A stretch of DNA of 64,000 nucleotides from contig NZ_FUYF01000002.1 of assembly GCF_900167555.1 (NCBI RefSeq), forward strand, positions 62,001-126,000. Reading direction: 5' to 3'. Within the stretch, counting starts at the first letter, position 1. The number at the start of each line of letters is the position of its first letter. Positions 5,473-14,386 of the stretch are shown here, in pieces. Made by a program: the position numbers and the translations under genes. The DNA is from Gemmiger formicilis. Its GTDB lineage: Bacteria; Bacillota; Clostridia; Oscillospirales; Ruminococcaceae. The notes under the pieces are model-generated. The model searched no databases. It was not told the DNA's origin and saw only the letters and a list, made by a program, of their open reading frames with translations.

Positions 5473-6837
5473 ATGTCTGATACCGCGATCCTGACCCTCC
5501 GCACGATGCTGGCCAACCTGGACGACGCCAAAAAGTACCAGAGCCTGCGCGATGTTATGTCCACCCTGCCCGCGCCCGACCTGGCCGCCGTGTTCGAGGA
5601 CCTCCCGCCCGAGAAGCTCCCCGTGCTGTTCCGCCTGTGTCCCAAGGACCTGGCGGCGGAGATTTTCGCCGAGCTTACCCCCGAGACCCAGCAGGACCTT
5701 ATCGACGGCCTGACCGATAAGGAGCTGAAGGCTGTTGTGGACGACCTGTTCGTCGATGATGCGACGGATCTGGTCGAGGAAATGCCCGCCAACGTCGTCA
5801 AGCGTATTCTGGCGCAGGCAGACCCCGCGACCCGCCGCATGATCAACGAACTGCTCAAATACCCCGAGGACTCCGCCGGCGGCGTGATGACCACCGAGCT
5901 GATGGAGCTGCGCCCCGACTGGACGGTGTCGCAGGCCATGGCGGCCATCCGCAAGAACGGCTTTGACAAGGAGACCATCAACAACTGCTACGTCACGGAC
6001 CGTGACCGCACCCTCATCGGCGTCGTCTCGCTGCGCGCGCTGGTCCTGTCCAAGGACCCCGACAACGAGCTGATCCGCGACATGATGGACGACAATGTCG
6101 TCAGCGTCAGCACGACCACCGACCAGGAGGACGTCTCCCAGATGTTCGAGAAGTACGGCTACCTGGCCATTCCCGTTGTGGACAACGAGAAGCGCCTGGT
6201 CGGTATCGTCACGATTGACGACGCTATCTCGATCATGCAGGACGAGGCCAGCGAAGATATTGCCAAGATGAACGCTATGGGCCCGTCGGACAAGCCTTAT
6301 TTTAAACAGTCTATGTGGGAACTGTACAAAAACCGCGCACCGTGGCTGCTGTTCCTGATGATTTCCTCCACCTTCTCCAGCATGGTCATCCGCGGGTATG
6401 AGGATGCCCTCGCCGCCGTGACCGTGCTGACCGCCTACATCCCAATGCTGACCGACGCGGGCGGCAACGCGGGCAGTCAGAGTACCTCCACCATCATCCG
6501 CGGCATGGCCGTCGGTGATATTGAGCCGCACGACCTGCCGAAGATTCTGTGGCGTGAATTCCGCATTGCCATCCTCTGCGGCGGCACGCTGGCGCTGTGC
6601 AACTTTGCCAAGCTGATCTTCCTGGACGGCATCGCGCCCCCTGTAGCGGCAGTCGTTTGCCTGACGCTGATCTGCACGGTCATCCTGTCCCAGCTCATCG
6701 GCGGCCTGCTGCCCGTCGTTGCGGAAAAACTCAACTTTGACCCCGCCGTCATGGCGTCGCCGCTTATCACGACCATTGTCGATACCACGACACTGCTCGT
6801 CTACTTCAACATCGCGCGGGTGTTGCTGAGAATTTAA
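5473..6837 (+). CDS. mgtE: MgtE magnesium transporter
   Basis: 454 residues. The order is an MgtE N-domain of acidic helical repeats (about 15-125), a tandem CBS pair (about 135-255, with VVSLRALVLSKD and VGIVTIDDAI), a plug helix, and five membrane segments (about 290-454) with the pore signature ADAGGNAGSQS-like TDAGGNAGSQSTSTIIRGMA. MgtE is a Mg2+ channel gated by intracellular Mg2+. The ATG directly follows the T-run of the leader terminator, and the ribosome site lies inside the terminator stem. Length is normal. Confidence 0.95.
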   Translation: MSDTAILTLRTMLANLDDAKKYQSLRDVMSTLPAPDLAAVFEDLPPEKLPVLFRLCPKDLAAEIFAELTPETQQDLIDGLTDKELKAVVDDLFVDDATDLVEEMPANVVKRILAQADPATRRMINELLKYPEDSAGGVMTTELMELRPDWTVSQAMAAIRKNGFDKETINNCYVTDRDRTLIGVVSLRALVLSKDPDNELIRDMMDDNVVSVSTTTDQEDVSQMFEKYGYLAIPVVDNEKRLVGIVTIDDAISIMQDEASEDIAKMNAMGPSDKPYFKQSMWELYKNRAPWLLFLMISSTFSSMVIRGYEDALAAVTVLTAYIPMLTDAGGNAGSQSTSTIIRGMAVGDIEPHDLPKILWREFRIAILCGGTLALCNFAKLIFLDGIAPPVAAVVCLTLICTVILSQLIGGLLPVVAEKLNFDPAVMASPLITTIVDTTTLLVYFNIARVLLRI

Positions 6838-6863
6838 ATTTTAGACACCGTGTTCAATATTGT

Positions 6864-6902
6864 AAATTGTACCGCACCCGGTTGGTGTGGTACAATTTTT
6901 TT
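6864..6902 (+). terminator. Terminator after mgtE
   Basis: A long stem from AAATTGTACC to GGTACAATTT (6864-6896), followed by a T-run. Confidence 0.9.
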
Positions 6903-6909
6903 AGAGAAA

Positions 6910-7111
6910 AAGCCTTCCCCTGAGGGGGAAGGTGGCCCCGCAGGGCCGGATGAGGGGCAAAGTTACTGCAGCGACCCGCTGGCGGGTAATAGCGGAAGGT
7001 TCGCCCTCATCAGTCAGCGGTCGGGGCCGCTGACAGCTTCCCCCCCCAAGGGGGAAGCCGCGTACCCGCGTGCTCTGCGCCCCGCGGGTCGATGCGAGCA
7101 TCGACCCCTAC
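6910..7111. repeat. Family-B repeat (6910-7060) and a family-A unit (7081-7111)
   Basis: Family B begins AGCCTTCCCC...GGGGGAAGGTGGCC and ends CAGCTTCCCCC...GGGGGAAGC, about 150 bp, with a GGATGAGGGGC core. Family A here is CCCGCGGGTCGATG...CATCGACCCCTAC. Confidence 0.85.
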
Positions 7112-7154
7112 AGGAGAGCGGCATTTTACATCCTTACAATCGGGAGTTTTCATC

Positions 7155-8924
7155 ATGAACATGCAGGATTTTTATACCGGGCACGCTTTTGATGCGTATG
7201 AGTTTTTCGGTGCGCATACCTATTTCGGCGGCACGCATTTTGCGGTGTGGGCACCGTCCGCACAGCATATTGCCGTTGAGACCGAAATCGGTACCTTTGA
7301 TCTGCACCGCACCCAGTCCGCCGTGTGGGAGTGCGACGCCCCCGGCGTGCAAGCGGGGATGGTGTACCAGTATTGGGTGCGCGGCGCGAACGGCCAGAGC
7401 GTGGCCCACTGCGACCCCTACGGCACGGCCATGACGCTGCGCCCCGACGGACGCAGCATCGTCAGCGATGCCCCCAAGGGCTTTGCCGATGACAAATGGA
7501 TGCAGGAACGCACAAAATGCTTTGATAAGCCGTTGAATATCTACGAGGTCCACGCCGGCAGCTGGCGGCAGAAGGAGGACGGCAGCTGGTACACCTACGC
7601 CGAGCTGGCCGACCTGCTGCCCGCCTACTGCAAGAAGAACGGCTTCACCCATATCGAGCTTATGCCCCTGGCCGAGCACCCGTTTGACGGCAGCTGGGGC
7701 TACCAGGCCACCGGCTTTTTTGCGCCCACCAGCCGCTACGGCACGCCGGACGAGCTTGTGGAGTTTGTCAACGCCTGCCACAAGCAGGGGATCGGCGTTA
7801 TCCTGGACTTTGTGCCGGTCCACTTTGCCGTGGATGCCTACGGTTTAAAAGAATTTGACGGTACGCCGCTGTATGAGTACCCCGCCGCCGCGGTGGGCCA
7901 GAGCGAGTGGGGCAGCTGCAACTTTATGCACTCCCGCGGTGAGATACGCTGCTTTATCCAGTCCTGCGCGGACTACTGGCTGCGGGTGTTCCACGCCGAC
8001 GGCCTGCGCATGGATGCCGTGTCCCGCCTGATCTACTGGCAGGGCGACCCGAACCGCGGCGTCAACGGCTCGACGCTGGAATTCCTGAAGGGCATGAACG
8101 CCGGTTTGCAGCAGCGCCACCCCACGGCCATTCTGATCGCCGAGGACTCTACGAGCTTCCCGAAGGTCACGGCCCCCGTCGAGTACGGCGGCCTGGGCTT
8201 TGACTACAAGTGGGACCTGGGCTGGATGAACGACACCCTCGACTACTTTAAAAAGACGAGCGACGAGCGGCGCGAGAATCTGGGCAAACTGACCTTCTCG
8301 ATGATGTACGCCTGGAACGAGCACTACATCCTGCCGTTCAGCCACGACGAGAACGTCCACGGCAAGGCGACCATCGTGCAAAAAATGTACGGCGAGTACG
8401 AGGGCAAGTTCCCGCAGGCGCGGGCGCTCTACCTGTACATGGCCATCCATCCGGGCAAGATGCTTGATTTTATGGGCAACGAATTTGCGCAGCTGCGCGA
8501 ATTTGACGAGAGCCGCGAGCAGGACTGGATGGTGCTCAAGTACCCGAACCACGACGACTTCCACCGCTATCGCAGGGCGCTGAATGAGGCGTATCTTGCC
8601 AACGAGGCGTTCTGGAGCCGCGAGTACGACCCCGAGGCGTTCCGGTGGCTGGACTGCGCCCACCCCGAGCTGGACGCCTGTGCCATCTGGCGCGACGGCC
8701 ATGACGGCGCGGTGCTGGCGGCATTCAACTTTGGCGACACGGAGCTGGCCGACTACACGCTGACCCTGCCCCGCGCGGGCAAGCTGACGAAGCTGCTGGA
8801 CACCGACTGGCAGTGCTTCGGAGGCCGGACCGAGAAGCCGAAGCGGCTGGTCGGCAAGGCCTGTGGGGGTGAATTGAAGCTGACCCTGGCCCCGTTCAGC
8901 GGGCAGCTGTTTAAGCTGGTATAA
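7155..8924 (+). CDS. glgB: 1,4-alpha-glucan branching enzyme
   Basis: 589 residues from ATG 7155 (GGGAG eight bases upstream); longer in-frame starts run into repeat DNA. An N-terminal CBM48-like domain (AYEFFGAHTYFGGTHFAVWAPSA) precedes a GH13 barrel with the expected blocks: LDFVPVHFA, GLRMDAVSRLIYW (nucleophile Asp), IAEDSTSFP (acid Glu) and FSHDENVHGK. It makes alpha-1,6 branches in glycogen. No other glg gene is adjacent. A hairpin terminator follows. Confidence 0.95.
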   Translation: MNMQDFYTGHAFDAYEFFGAHTYFGGTHFAVWAPSAQHIAVETEIGTFDLHRTQSAVWECDAPGVQAGMVYQYWVRGANGQSVAHCDPYGTAMTLRPDGRSIVSDAPKGFADDKWMQERTKCFDKPLNIYEVHAGSWRQKEDGSWYTYAELADLLPAYCKKNGFTHIELMPLAEHPFDGSWGYQATGFFAPTSRYGTPDELVEFVNACHKQGIGVILDFVPVHFAVDAYGLKEFDGTPLYEYPAAAVGQSEWGSCNFMHSRGEIRCFIQSCADYWLRVFHADGLRMDAVSRLIYWQGDPNRGVNGSTLEFLKGMNAGLQQRHPTAILIAEDSTSFPKVTAPVEYGGLGFDYKWDLGWMNDTLDYFKKTSDERRENLGKLTFSMMYAWNEHYILPFSHDENVHGKATIVQKMYGEYEGKFPQARALYLYMAIHPGKMLDFMGNEFAQLREFDESREQDWMVLKYPNHDDFHRYRRALNEAYLANEAFWSREYDPEAFRWLDCAHPELDACAIWRDGHDGAVLAAFNFGDTELADYTLTLPRAGKLTKLLDTDWQCFGGRTEKPKRLVGKACGGELKLTLAPFSGQLFKLV

Positions 8925-8937
8925 CTGCATACAAACA

Positions 8938-8976
8938 GGCCGCGCCTTTCCCGATACAGGATGGGCGCGGCCTTTT
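8938..8976 (+). terminator. Terminator after glgB
   Basis: GGCCGCGCC (8938-8946) pairs with GGCGCGGCC (8964-8972), followed by TTTT. Confidence 0.85.
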
Positions 8977-8984
8977 GCTGTACT

Positions 8985-9170
8985 GTAGGGGCAGGGCATG
9001 CCCGGCCCGCAGCTTTGCCGCTGCAACCCCTTTCGTGGTAGATTTGTAGGGAGGGGTCTTGACCCCTCCGCGGCGGCCAGAGGGCTGGCCGCCCTACAAG
9101 CTCCCGCAAACGGGGAGTGCAGGGGAGGGATTCATCCCTCCCGCGGGGCGTCGGGGACGCCGCCCCCTAC
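8985..9170. repeat. Family-A repeat cluster
   Basis: Several units in series, including GTAGGGGCAGGGCATGCCC and GTAGGGAGGGGTCTTGACCC types. No gene is seen. Confidence 0.85.
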
Positions 9171-9236
9171 AGGCGGAACCCGCAGGCGCTTCTGATGCCG
9201 AAAGTGCGCATTGACGTCAAACCCTCTGGATAGAAT

Positions 9237-9386
9237 GGCTTCCCCCGAGGGGGAAGCTGTCAGCGGCCCCGCCCGCTGACTGATGAGGGGCGAGCCTGCC
9301 ATTATTGCGCGTTTACGGCTTGCGGCGGCAAGCTCTCCCTCCGTCCGGCCCTGCGGGGCCACCTTCTCCCCCAAGGGGAGAAGGCA
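9237..9386. repeat. Family-B repeat
   Basis: GGCTTCCCCCGAGGGGGAAGC...GATGAGGGGCG...CGGGGCCACCTTCTCCCC...GGGGAGAAGGC, about 150 bp, between glgB and murE. Confidence 0.85.
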
Positions 9387-9395
9387 AAGAGAAAT

Positions 9396-10853
9396 TCACC
9401 GCCCCCAATACTCCTCCACGATCTCCCGTTCCACAAACGGTTCCTTGATTCCGCCGCGCTCTATCGTTGTCTCGTGGCCCTTGCCTAAGATCGCGATAAT
9501 ATCCCCGGGCTGGGCGTGGTCGAGGGCGTAATAGATCGCCTGTCTGCGGTCCGGTATCTCGGCAAACGGCGTGGCCGGGTTGCCAAGGCGCAGCCCGGCG
9601 CGGATGTCCGCTAAAATGTGCTCCACGGGCTCGCCGCGGCTGTTATCCTCGGTGATGATGCAGAAATCCGCCAGCCGTGCGCAGACCGACCCCATGCCGA
9701 ACCGGCGCAGGCGGCTGCGCGCGCCGCCGCAGCCGAACACCGCGACAAGCCGCGTCGGGCGGTAGGCCCGCAGCGTGCGCAGCAGGCACTCGGCGGCGGC
9801 CTCGTTGTGGGCGTAGTCGATGACCACCGTGAACGGCGCGTCCAGCGGCACCGGCTCGACCCGCCCGCACACGACGGCCCCGGCCAGCCCGGCATGGATC
9901 GCGTCCTCACCCGCGCCCAGCACCCGCGCCGTCGTCAGCGCGGCCAGCGCGTTGTACACGCTGAACGCCCCGGGCATGCCCACGGCGTACCGTGCGCCGT
10001 CCACGGTAAACGCCGCGCCCAGCCGCCCGCCCGCGCGGGTCAGCGCAAAATCGGCGTCGGCGCGTACATCCGCCGGGCAGCCGATGCCGTAGGTCACGGC
10101 GCGGCAGGGGAGACCCTGCATAATTTTCCCCACATGCGGGTCATCATTGTTGAAAACTCCCACGCGGCAGCGGCGGAACAGCGCCCGCTTCCAGAACAGA
10201 TACTCCGCAAAATCCGCGTGTTCGTCGGGGCCGATGTGGTCGGGCGACAGGTTCGTGAACACCCCCACCGCAAATTCGATCTCCGCCGCGCGGTCAAATT
10301 TCAGCCCGAGGCTCGAAACCTCCATGACGCAGGTGTCGCAGCCGTCGTCGGCCATGCGGCGCAAAAGCAGCTGCAGATCGCAGCTTTCCGGCGTTGTATG
10401 GTTCAAATCATGCCGGTGCCCGGGCCAGCAGACGCCGTTGGTGCCCACCAGCCCGACCCGCCGCCCGTCGGCCTGCAAAACGGCTGCCAGCAGGTGGGCC
10501 GTCGTCGTCTTGCCCTTCGTGCCGGTCACGCCGATCATCGTCATGGCGCGTGCCGGTTCGCCGTAGAGCCGCGCGGCCAGCGCCGCCATGGCACGCCGCG
10601 GGTCGCCCGCCAGCAGCACGGCACACCCGGCGGGCAGGCCGGGCACATCATGGATGCAGAGCACCGCCGCGGCCCCGGCAGCGACGGCCTGCGCCGCAAA
10701 GTCGTGGCCGTCGGCGTGCCGCCCGGGCAGACAGACGAACAGCGCCCCCGGCCCGGCACAGCGGGAGTCACAGCAGACGGACGTGATTTCGGTCAGGGCA
10801 TCGCCGCGCAGAAGCCGACAGCCGGTGTTTTGGGTAAGCCGCCGCAGGTCCAT
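9396..10853 (-). CDS. MurE-like UDP-MurNAc-peptide ligase, divergent
   Basis: 485 residues. The Mur-ligase P-loop GTKGKTTT is at 111-118; EVSSLGLKFDR and TNLSPDHIGPDEHADFAEY occupy the expected central positions, and GKGHETT is near the end. MurE adds the third residue of the peptidoglycan stem peptide. Specificity motif: mDAP enzymes have DNPR; here it is DNSR (403-406), so the Arg is kept and the Pro lost. GGARSRLRRFGMG also differs from the usual GGDRD.GKR. It starts six bases after the asnB stop, so the two are co-transcribed. It may be a second, specialised MurE paralogue. Confidence 0.75.
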   Translation of the reverse strand: MDLRRLTQNTGCRLLRGDALTEITSVCCDSRCAGPGALFVCLPGRHADGHDFAAQAVAAGAAAVLCIHDVPGLPAGCAVLLAGDPRRAMAALAARLYGEPARAMTMIGVTGTKGKTTTAHLLAAVLQADGRRVGLVGTNGVCWPGHRHDLNHTTPESCDLQLLLRRMADDGCDTCVMEVSSLGLKFDRAAEIEFAVGVFTNLSPDHIGPDEHADFAEYLFWKRALFRRCRVGVFNNDDPHVGKIMQGLPCRAVTYGIGCPADVRADADFALTRAGGRLGAAFTVDGARYAVGMPGAFSVYNALAALTTARVLGAGEDAIHAGLAGAVVCGRVEPVPLDAPFTVVIDYAHNEAAAECLLRTLRAYRPTRLVAVFGCGGARSRLRRFGMGSVCARLADFCIITEDNSRGEPVEHILADIRAGLRLGNPATPFAEIPDRRQAIYYALDHAQPGDIIAILGKGHETTIERGGIKEPFVEREIVEEYWGR

Positions 10854-10859
10854 TCAGCA

Positions 10860-12677
10860 TCACGCTCCAAAAAATTGCTCATACCAGATCAAAAAGCTGT
10901 ATACGCACCAGATCTGCCGCCAGCAGTCGCCGCCGTGCAGGTGCTGGTTCAACATACTATGCAGCGCGCGCGGGTCAAAGAACTCCGCCGCTGCCGGGCG
11001 GCTGAACACGGCCCGCACCCGGCTGGTGTAGGGCTCCTGCCGCAGCCAGTCCCGCACCGGCACAGGAAAGCCGAGCTTTTTGCGCGCGGCGCTGGCGGCG
11101 GGCAGCGTGCGTGCCGCGGCCCGGCGCAGGGCAATTTTCGTCGTGCGCGCGTCGGCCTTGGCGGCAGCGGGCAGCGCGGCGGCCAGCGCCCAGACCTCCC
11201 GGTCCAGATACGGCACCCGCAGCTCCAAACTGTGCGCCATGCTCATCTTGTCGGCCTTGAGCAGGATGTCCCCGGCCAGCCACAAATTTAAATCCACCTG
11301 CTGCATCCGGGTCACGGGGTCCAGTCCCTCGGTGGCGTCCCAGATAGCCTCGGTCAAAAACATCGGGTCGCCGTCCCCGGCGTAATCCGCCAGCAGGCGG
11401 CGCTTTTCGCGCTCATTGAACAGGGCTGTGGGGCCGAAATACCGCTCCTCCAGGCTCATGCCGCGCCGCACGAGAAAGTTCACCCCGCGCGCGGGCGGCA
11501 GCAGCGACGCCGCCGCCCCCAGCCCGGCCCGCAGCCAGGGCGGCAGGCGGTCATACCATCGCGCCGTGAAGGGGTCGCGGTAGATGTTGTACCCGCCGAA
11601 CAGCTCGTCCGCGCCCTCGCCCGAGAGCACGACCTTGACGTCCTTCGCGGCCTCGCGGTTCAAAAAGTAGAGCGCCACGGCGGCAGCGTCGGCCAGCGGC
11701 TCGTCCATGTGGTACTGTACGGCGGGCACGGCGTCCCAGAACTCGCCGGGGCTGATGCGCCGCACGCGGTTGCGCACGCCGAGGCTGCGTGCCAGCGCCC
11801 GGGCGGGGAAGGACTCGTCGTACTTCGGCTCGGCGTAGCTGATCGTGTAGGTGCGCGCGGGGCGGGCCAGCGCGGTCAGGTAGGCCGAGTCCACGCCGCC
11901 CGACAGGAACCCCGCGACCTCGACGTCGGCGACCTTGTGCGCCGCCGCACTGCCGCGCAGGACTTCTTCGATCTCGGCAGGGGAGACCGGCGCGTCGCCG
12001 GGCAGGAAGGCAGGCTGCACCCACCGCGTCGTGCGGACGATGCCGTCGGAGAACTCGAGAAAATGCCCGGGCAGCAGCTTCTGCACGCCCGCAAAAAACG
12101 TATCCCGCCCCGGGGAATACTGGCAGGACAGGTAGAGCGGCAGCTGCGCGGTGTTGAGCCGCTTGGCAAACGACGGGTGGTCTAAAAACGCCTTGATCTC
12201 GCTGGCGAAAAGCAGCGTGCCGTCGGCGCAGCGGCAGTAGTACAGCGGCTTGATGCCGAACATATCCCGCGCGCAGAACAGCACCCCGGCGCGGCGGTCC
12301 CACAGCGCAAACGCGAACATCCCGCGCAGCCGGGGCAGCAGCTCGCGGCCCCACTGCTCCCACCCGTGCAGCAGGACCTCGGTGTCGGTGCGGGTGGCAA
12401 AGGTGTGGCCCAGCGCCGTCAGCTCGGCGGTCAGCGCACGGTAGTTGTAGATTTCGCCGTTGAAAACGACGACTAAGTTTTTATCCTCACTGTACAGCGG
12501 CTGTGCGCCGCCCTCTAAGTCGATGATGGCCAGACGGCAGTGGCCGAGCGCCGCGGACCCCTCCACAAAGGTGCCCTGCCCGTCGGGGCCGCGGTGGGCA
12601 ATGCGCGCCAGCATGGGGGCCAGCGCCGCTGCGTTCGCTGCGCCGTGCCCCGCGATAAAGCCTGCGATTCCGCACAT
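10860..12677 (-). CDS. asnB: AsnB-type glutamine-dependent amidotransferase
   Basis: 605 residues. Met-Cys2-Gly-Ile starts a class-II glutaminase domain; the synthetase PP-loop SGGVDSAYLTAL and the downstream VVLSGEGADELFGGYNIY are intact. These enzymes adenylate a carboxylate (normally aspartate) and amidate it with glutamine nitrogen. The direct link to a MurE-like ligase raises the alternative that it amidates the cell-wall stem peptide (as shown for some AsnB-like proteins acting on diaminopimelate); that is inference. A paralogue lies at 15737-17584. Confidence 0.9.
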   Translation of the reverse strand: MCGIAGFIAGHGAANAAALAPMLARIAHRGPDGQGTFVEGSAALGHCRLAIIDLEGGAQPLYSEDKNLVVVFNGEIYNYRALTAELTALGHTFATRTDTEVLLHGWEQWGRELLPRLRGMFAFALWDRRAGVLFCARDMFGIKPLYYCRCADGTLLFASEIKAFLDHPSFAKRLNTAQLPLYLSCQYSPGRDTFFAGVQKLLPGHFLEFSDGIVRTTRWVQPAFLPGDAPVSPAEIEEVLRGSAAAHKVADVEVAGFLSGGVDSAYLTALARPARTYTISYAEPKYDESFPARALARSLGVRNRVRRISPGEFWDAVPAVQYHMDEPLADAAAVALYFLNREAAKDVKVVLSGEGADELFGGYNIYRDPFTARWYDRLPPWLRAGLGAAASLLPPARGVNFLVRRGMSLEERYFGPTALFNEREKRRLLADYAGDGDPMFLTEAIWDATEGLDPVTRMQQVDLNLWLAGDILLKADKMSMAHSLELRVPYLDREVWALAAALPAAAKADARTTKIALRRAAARTLPAASAARKKLGFPVPVRDWLRQEPYTSRVRAVFSRPAAAEFFDPRALHSMLNQHLHGGDCWRQIWCVYSFLIWYEQFFGA

Positions 12678-12742
12678 GATTTTGCGTCCTTTCCCGGCAG
12701 TGCAACCTGCCGTTACCGCTTTGTCAGCTTAACTTGCTGGTA

Positions 12743-12766
12743 TTTTACCACGTTCTGTGGTAGAAT
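12743..12766 (+). promoter_or_regulatory. Operator-like inverted repeat over a -10 box
   Basis: TACCAC (12746-12751) and GTGGTA (12757-12762) form a perfect inverted repeat, extendable to 10 bp with one mismatch. It overlaps TAGAAT (12761-12766), a plausible -10 for the XRE gene at 12800. Autoregulation is plausible. Confidence 0.5.
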
Positions 12767-12799
12767 CATGTCAGAAAAAAGAGGAAAGAGGGCGAGCGT

Positions 12800-13984
12800 A
12801 TGACACTGGGGCAGAATATCCAGAATGCGCGCAGGGCGCAGGGGCTGAGCCAGGAGGCACTGGCTGAAAAAATCGGCGTCAGCCGCCAGGCGCTGGGCAA
12901 GTGGGAGAAGGATACCGCCCTGCCCGGGCTGGACAATCTGCAGGCGCTGGCTGCGGCGCTGGGCATCGGCGTGGACGCACTGCTGGGCACGGAGAACGCC
13001 GACCCCGCCGTGCCCGCCGTGACGCTGGACGCGCTGCGGGACCTGCTGGCCGCCCGCGATGCCGAGGAAAAGCGCCGCCGCCGCTTGTGGGGCTGTGCCG
13101 GGGGCGCGGCGTTCATCGTACTGGCCGGGCTGCTGGCGGGCGTGGCGCTGCAATATGAGCGGCAGATCAGCGCGCTGAACCAGAACTATGCGGCCATCCA
13201 GTCCAGCTACGCCGCCCAGCAGGCGGAGCTGTCGGCGCAGATTTCGGAATTGCAGGACGCCGTCCGGATGGGCGAGGCCACGGTTCTGGACTGGCGTTGG
13301 CTGCCCGTGGACAAGCTGCACCGGGACGCCGATAAAAGCTGGATGCCCGTGCAGGTGCAGGTCACGCCGCGCACGACCCGCGGCGGTGTGACGGCCCGGC
13401 TGGCTGTGCGCTGCGGGGACGATACGCAGCTGTACGAAATGACCGCCGCGCCCGACGGCAGCTTTGCGGCGGACGGTATCGTTTTTACGGTGGGCAGCAC
13501 CTATGAATTGAGCGTGCAGTGGACGGCTGACGGCGTGACCACCAACGAGACGCTGGGGACCGTGGATTTCAACGACGAGATGACCGAGCCGCAGATCATC
13601 TGGGGCGCGGCGGGCAGCAGCCTGGACTTTGGGTATTTCGTGCAGCGGGTCGGCAATAAGCAGTACCGCCTGACCCTGACCTGCTACCCTGTGGAGGTGC
13701 AGGTGGACGCCCCGCCGTGGATGCAGCCTGCGCAGGTGGAAATCGACCTGCGCCTGAACGGCGACGCCGGGGAGCCGACAGCCACCGCCGTACTGGATTG
13801 CGAGGGCGAGTCCAGCTATGGCAATTCCTCCCGCATCGAGAGCGTCTGGAACGGCACGTTCTACAGCGAGGACGCGGCAAACGGCTGGGAGTACGACGGC
13901 GAGACGATGCCGAAGTACGTTGTGCGTGTGACAGACACGAATGGAGATGTCTGGACGGAGGAAATGCCGCTGAGCAAACGGTGA
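12800..13984 (+). CDS. Membrane-anchored XRE-family regulator
   Basis: 394 residues. An HTH_3 domain (1-65: LSQEALAEKIGVSRQALGKWEKD) is followed by a basic stretch (EEKRRRR), one hydrophobic transmembrane segment (about 95-118), a short coiled coil (AAIQSSYAAQQAELSAQISELQDAV) and a probably extracytoplasmic beta-rich domain of about 240 residues. The architecture suggests a one-component sensor linking an outside signal to DNA binding. It is transcribed divergently from asnB-murE; the shared gap holds an operator-like inverted repeat, so it may control those genes and itself. The output domain is unknown to me. Confidence 0.8.
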   Translation: MTLGQNIQNARRAQGLSQEALAEKIGVSRQALGKWEKDTALPGLDNLQALAAALGIGVDALLGTENADPAVPAVTLDALRDLLAARDAEEKRRRRLWGCAGGAAFIVLAGLLAGVALQYERQISALNQNYAAIQSSYAAQQAELSAQISELQDAVRMGEATVLDWRWLPVDKLHRDADKSWMPVQVQVTPRTTRGGVTARLAVRCGDDTQLYEMTAAPDGSFAADGIVFTVGSTYELSVQWTADGVTTNETLGTVDFNDEMTEPQIIWGAAGSSLDFGYFVQRVGNKQYRLTLTCYPVEVQVDAPPWMQPAQVEIDLRLNGDAGEPTATAVLDCEGESSYGNSSRIESVWNGTFYSEDAANGWEYDGETMPKYVVRVTDTNGDVWTEEMPLSKR

Positions 13985-13986
13985 CC

Positions 13987-14332
13987 TGTAGGGGCCGGGC
14001 ATGCCCGGCCCGGAGGTTTGCCATTGCAACCCCTTTCATGGTTTGCTTTGTAGGGAGGGGTCTTGACCCCTCCGCGGGGCGTCGAGGACGCCGCCCCCTA
14101 CAAGCGTTTTTCGACAGCCTGAGCCTTCCCCCTTGGGGGAAGGTGCCCGAGGCCCCGCCCGAGGGCGGATGAGGGGCGGGCTTGCTGTTGCTGCCCGTTA
14201 GCGGGCAAATCTCCGCAAGCTCATCCCTCATCCGGCCCTGCGGGGCCACCTTCAGTCTCCGCGCTAAGAGCCGCCTAACGGCGGTTGCGCTCCGACACGC
14301 GCCTGCGGGCGCAGCCCCACTTGGGGGAAGGC
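13987..14332. repeat. Family-A units (13987-14101) and long family-B element (14122-14332)
   Basis: The B element carries an extra segment (about 14252-14320, with CAGTCTCCGCGCTAAGAGCC and GGCGGTTGCGCTCCGACACG) also found, inverted, at 61288-61370. No gene is seen. Confidence 0.85.
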
Positions 14333-14348
14333 AAAGAGCACATAATTT

Positions 14349-14380
14349 CCCCCCTGCCGCATACACTTACGGCAGGGGGG
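14349..14380 (+). promoter_or_regulatory. Perfect hairpin occluding the ribosome site of the ATP-grasp gene
   Basis: CCCCCCTGCCG (14349-14359) pairs perfectly with CGGCAGGGGGG (14370-14380), six bases before ATG 14387. The G-run that would serve as Shine-Dalgarno is in the stem. There is no T-run, so it is not an obvious terminator. Confidence 0.5.
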
Positions 14381-14386
14381 ATTTGT

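Noticed and set aside
5266-6531. 421-codon open frame on the minus strand over mgtE
   Set aside because: It is the antisense shadow of mgtE in high-GC DNA, has no RBS and is rich in His/Arg/Val/Gly, as such shadows are.
9618-11291. 557-codon plus-strand frame across murE and asnB
   Set aside because: It crosses two real minus-strand genes with full family motifs; its own sequence has no recognisable domain.
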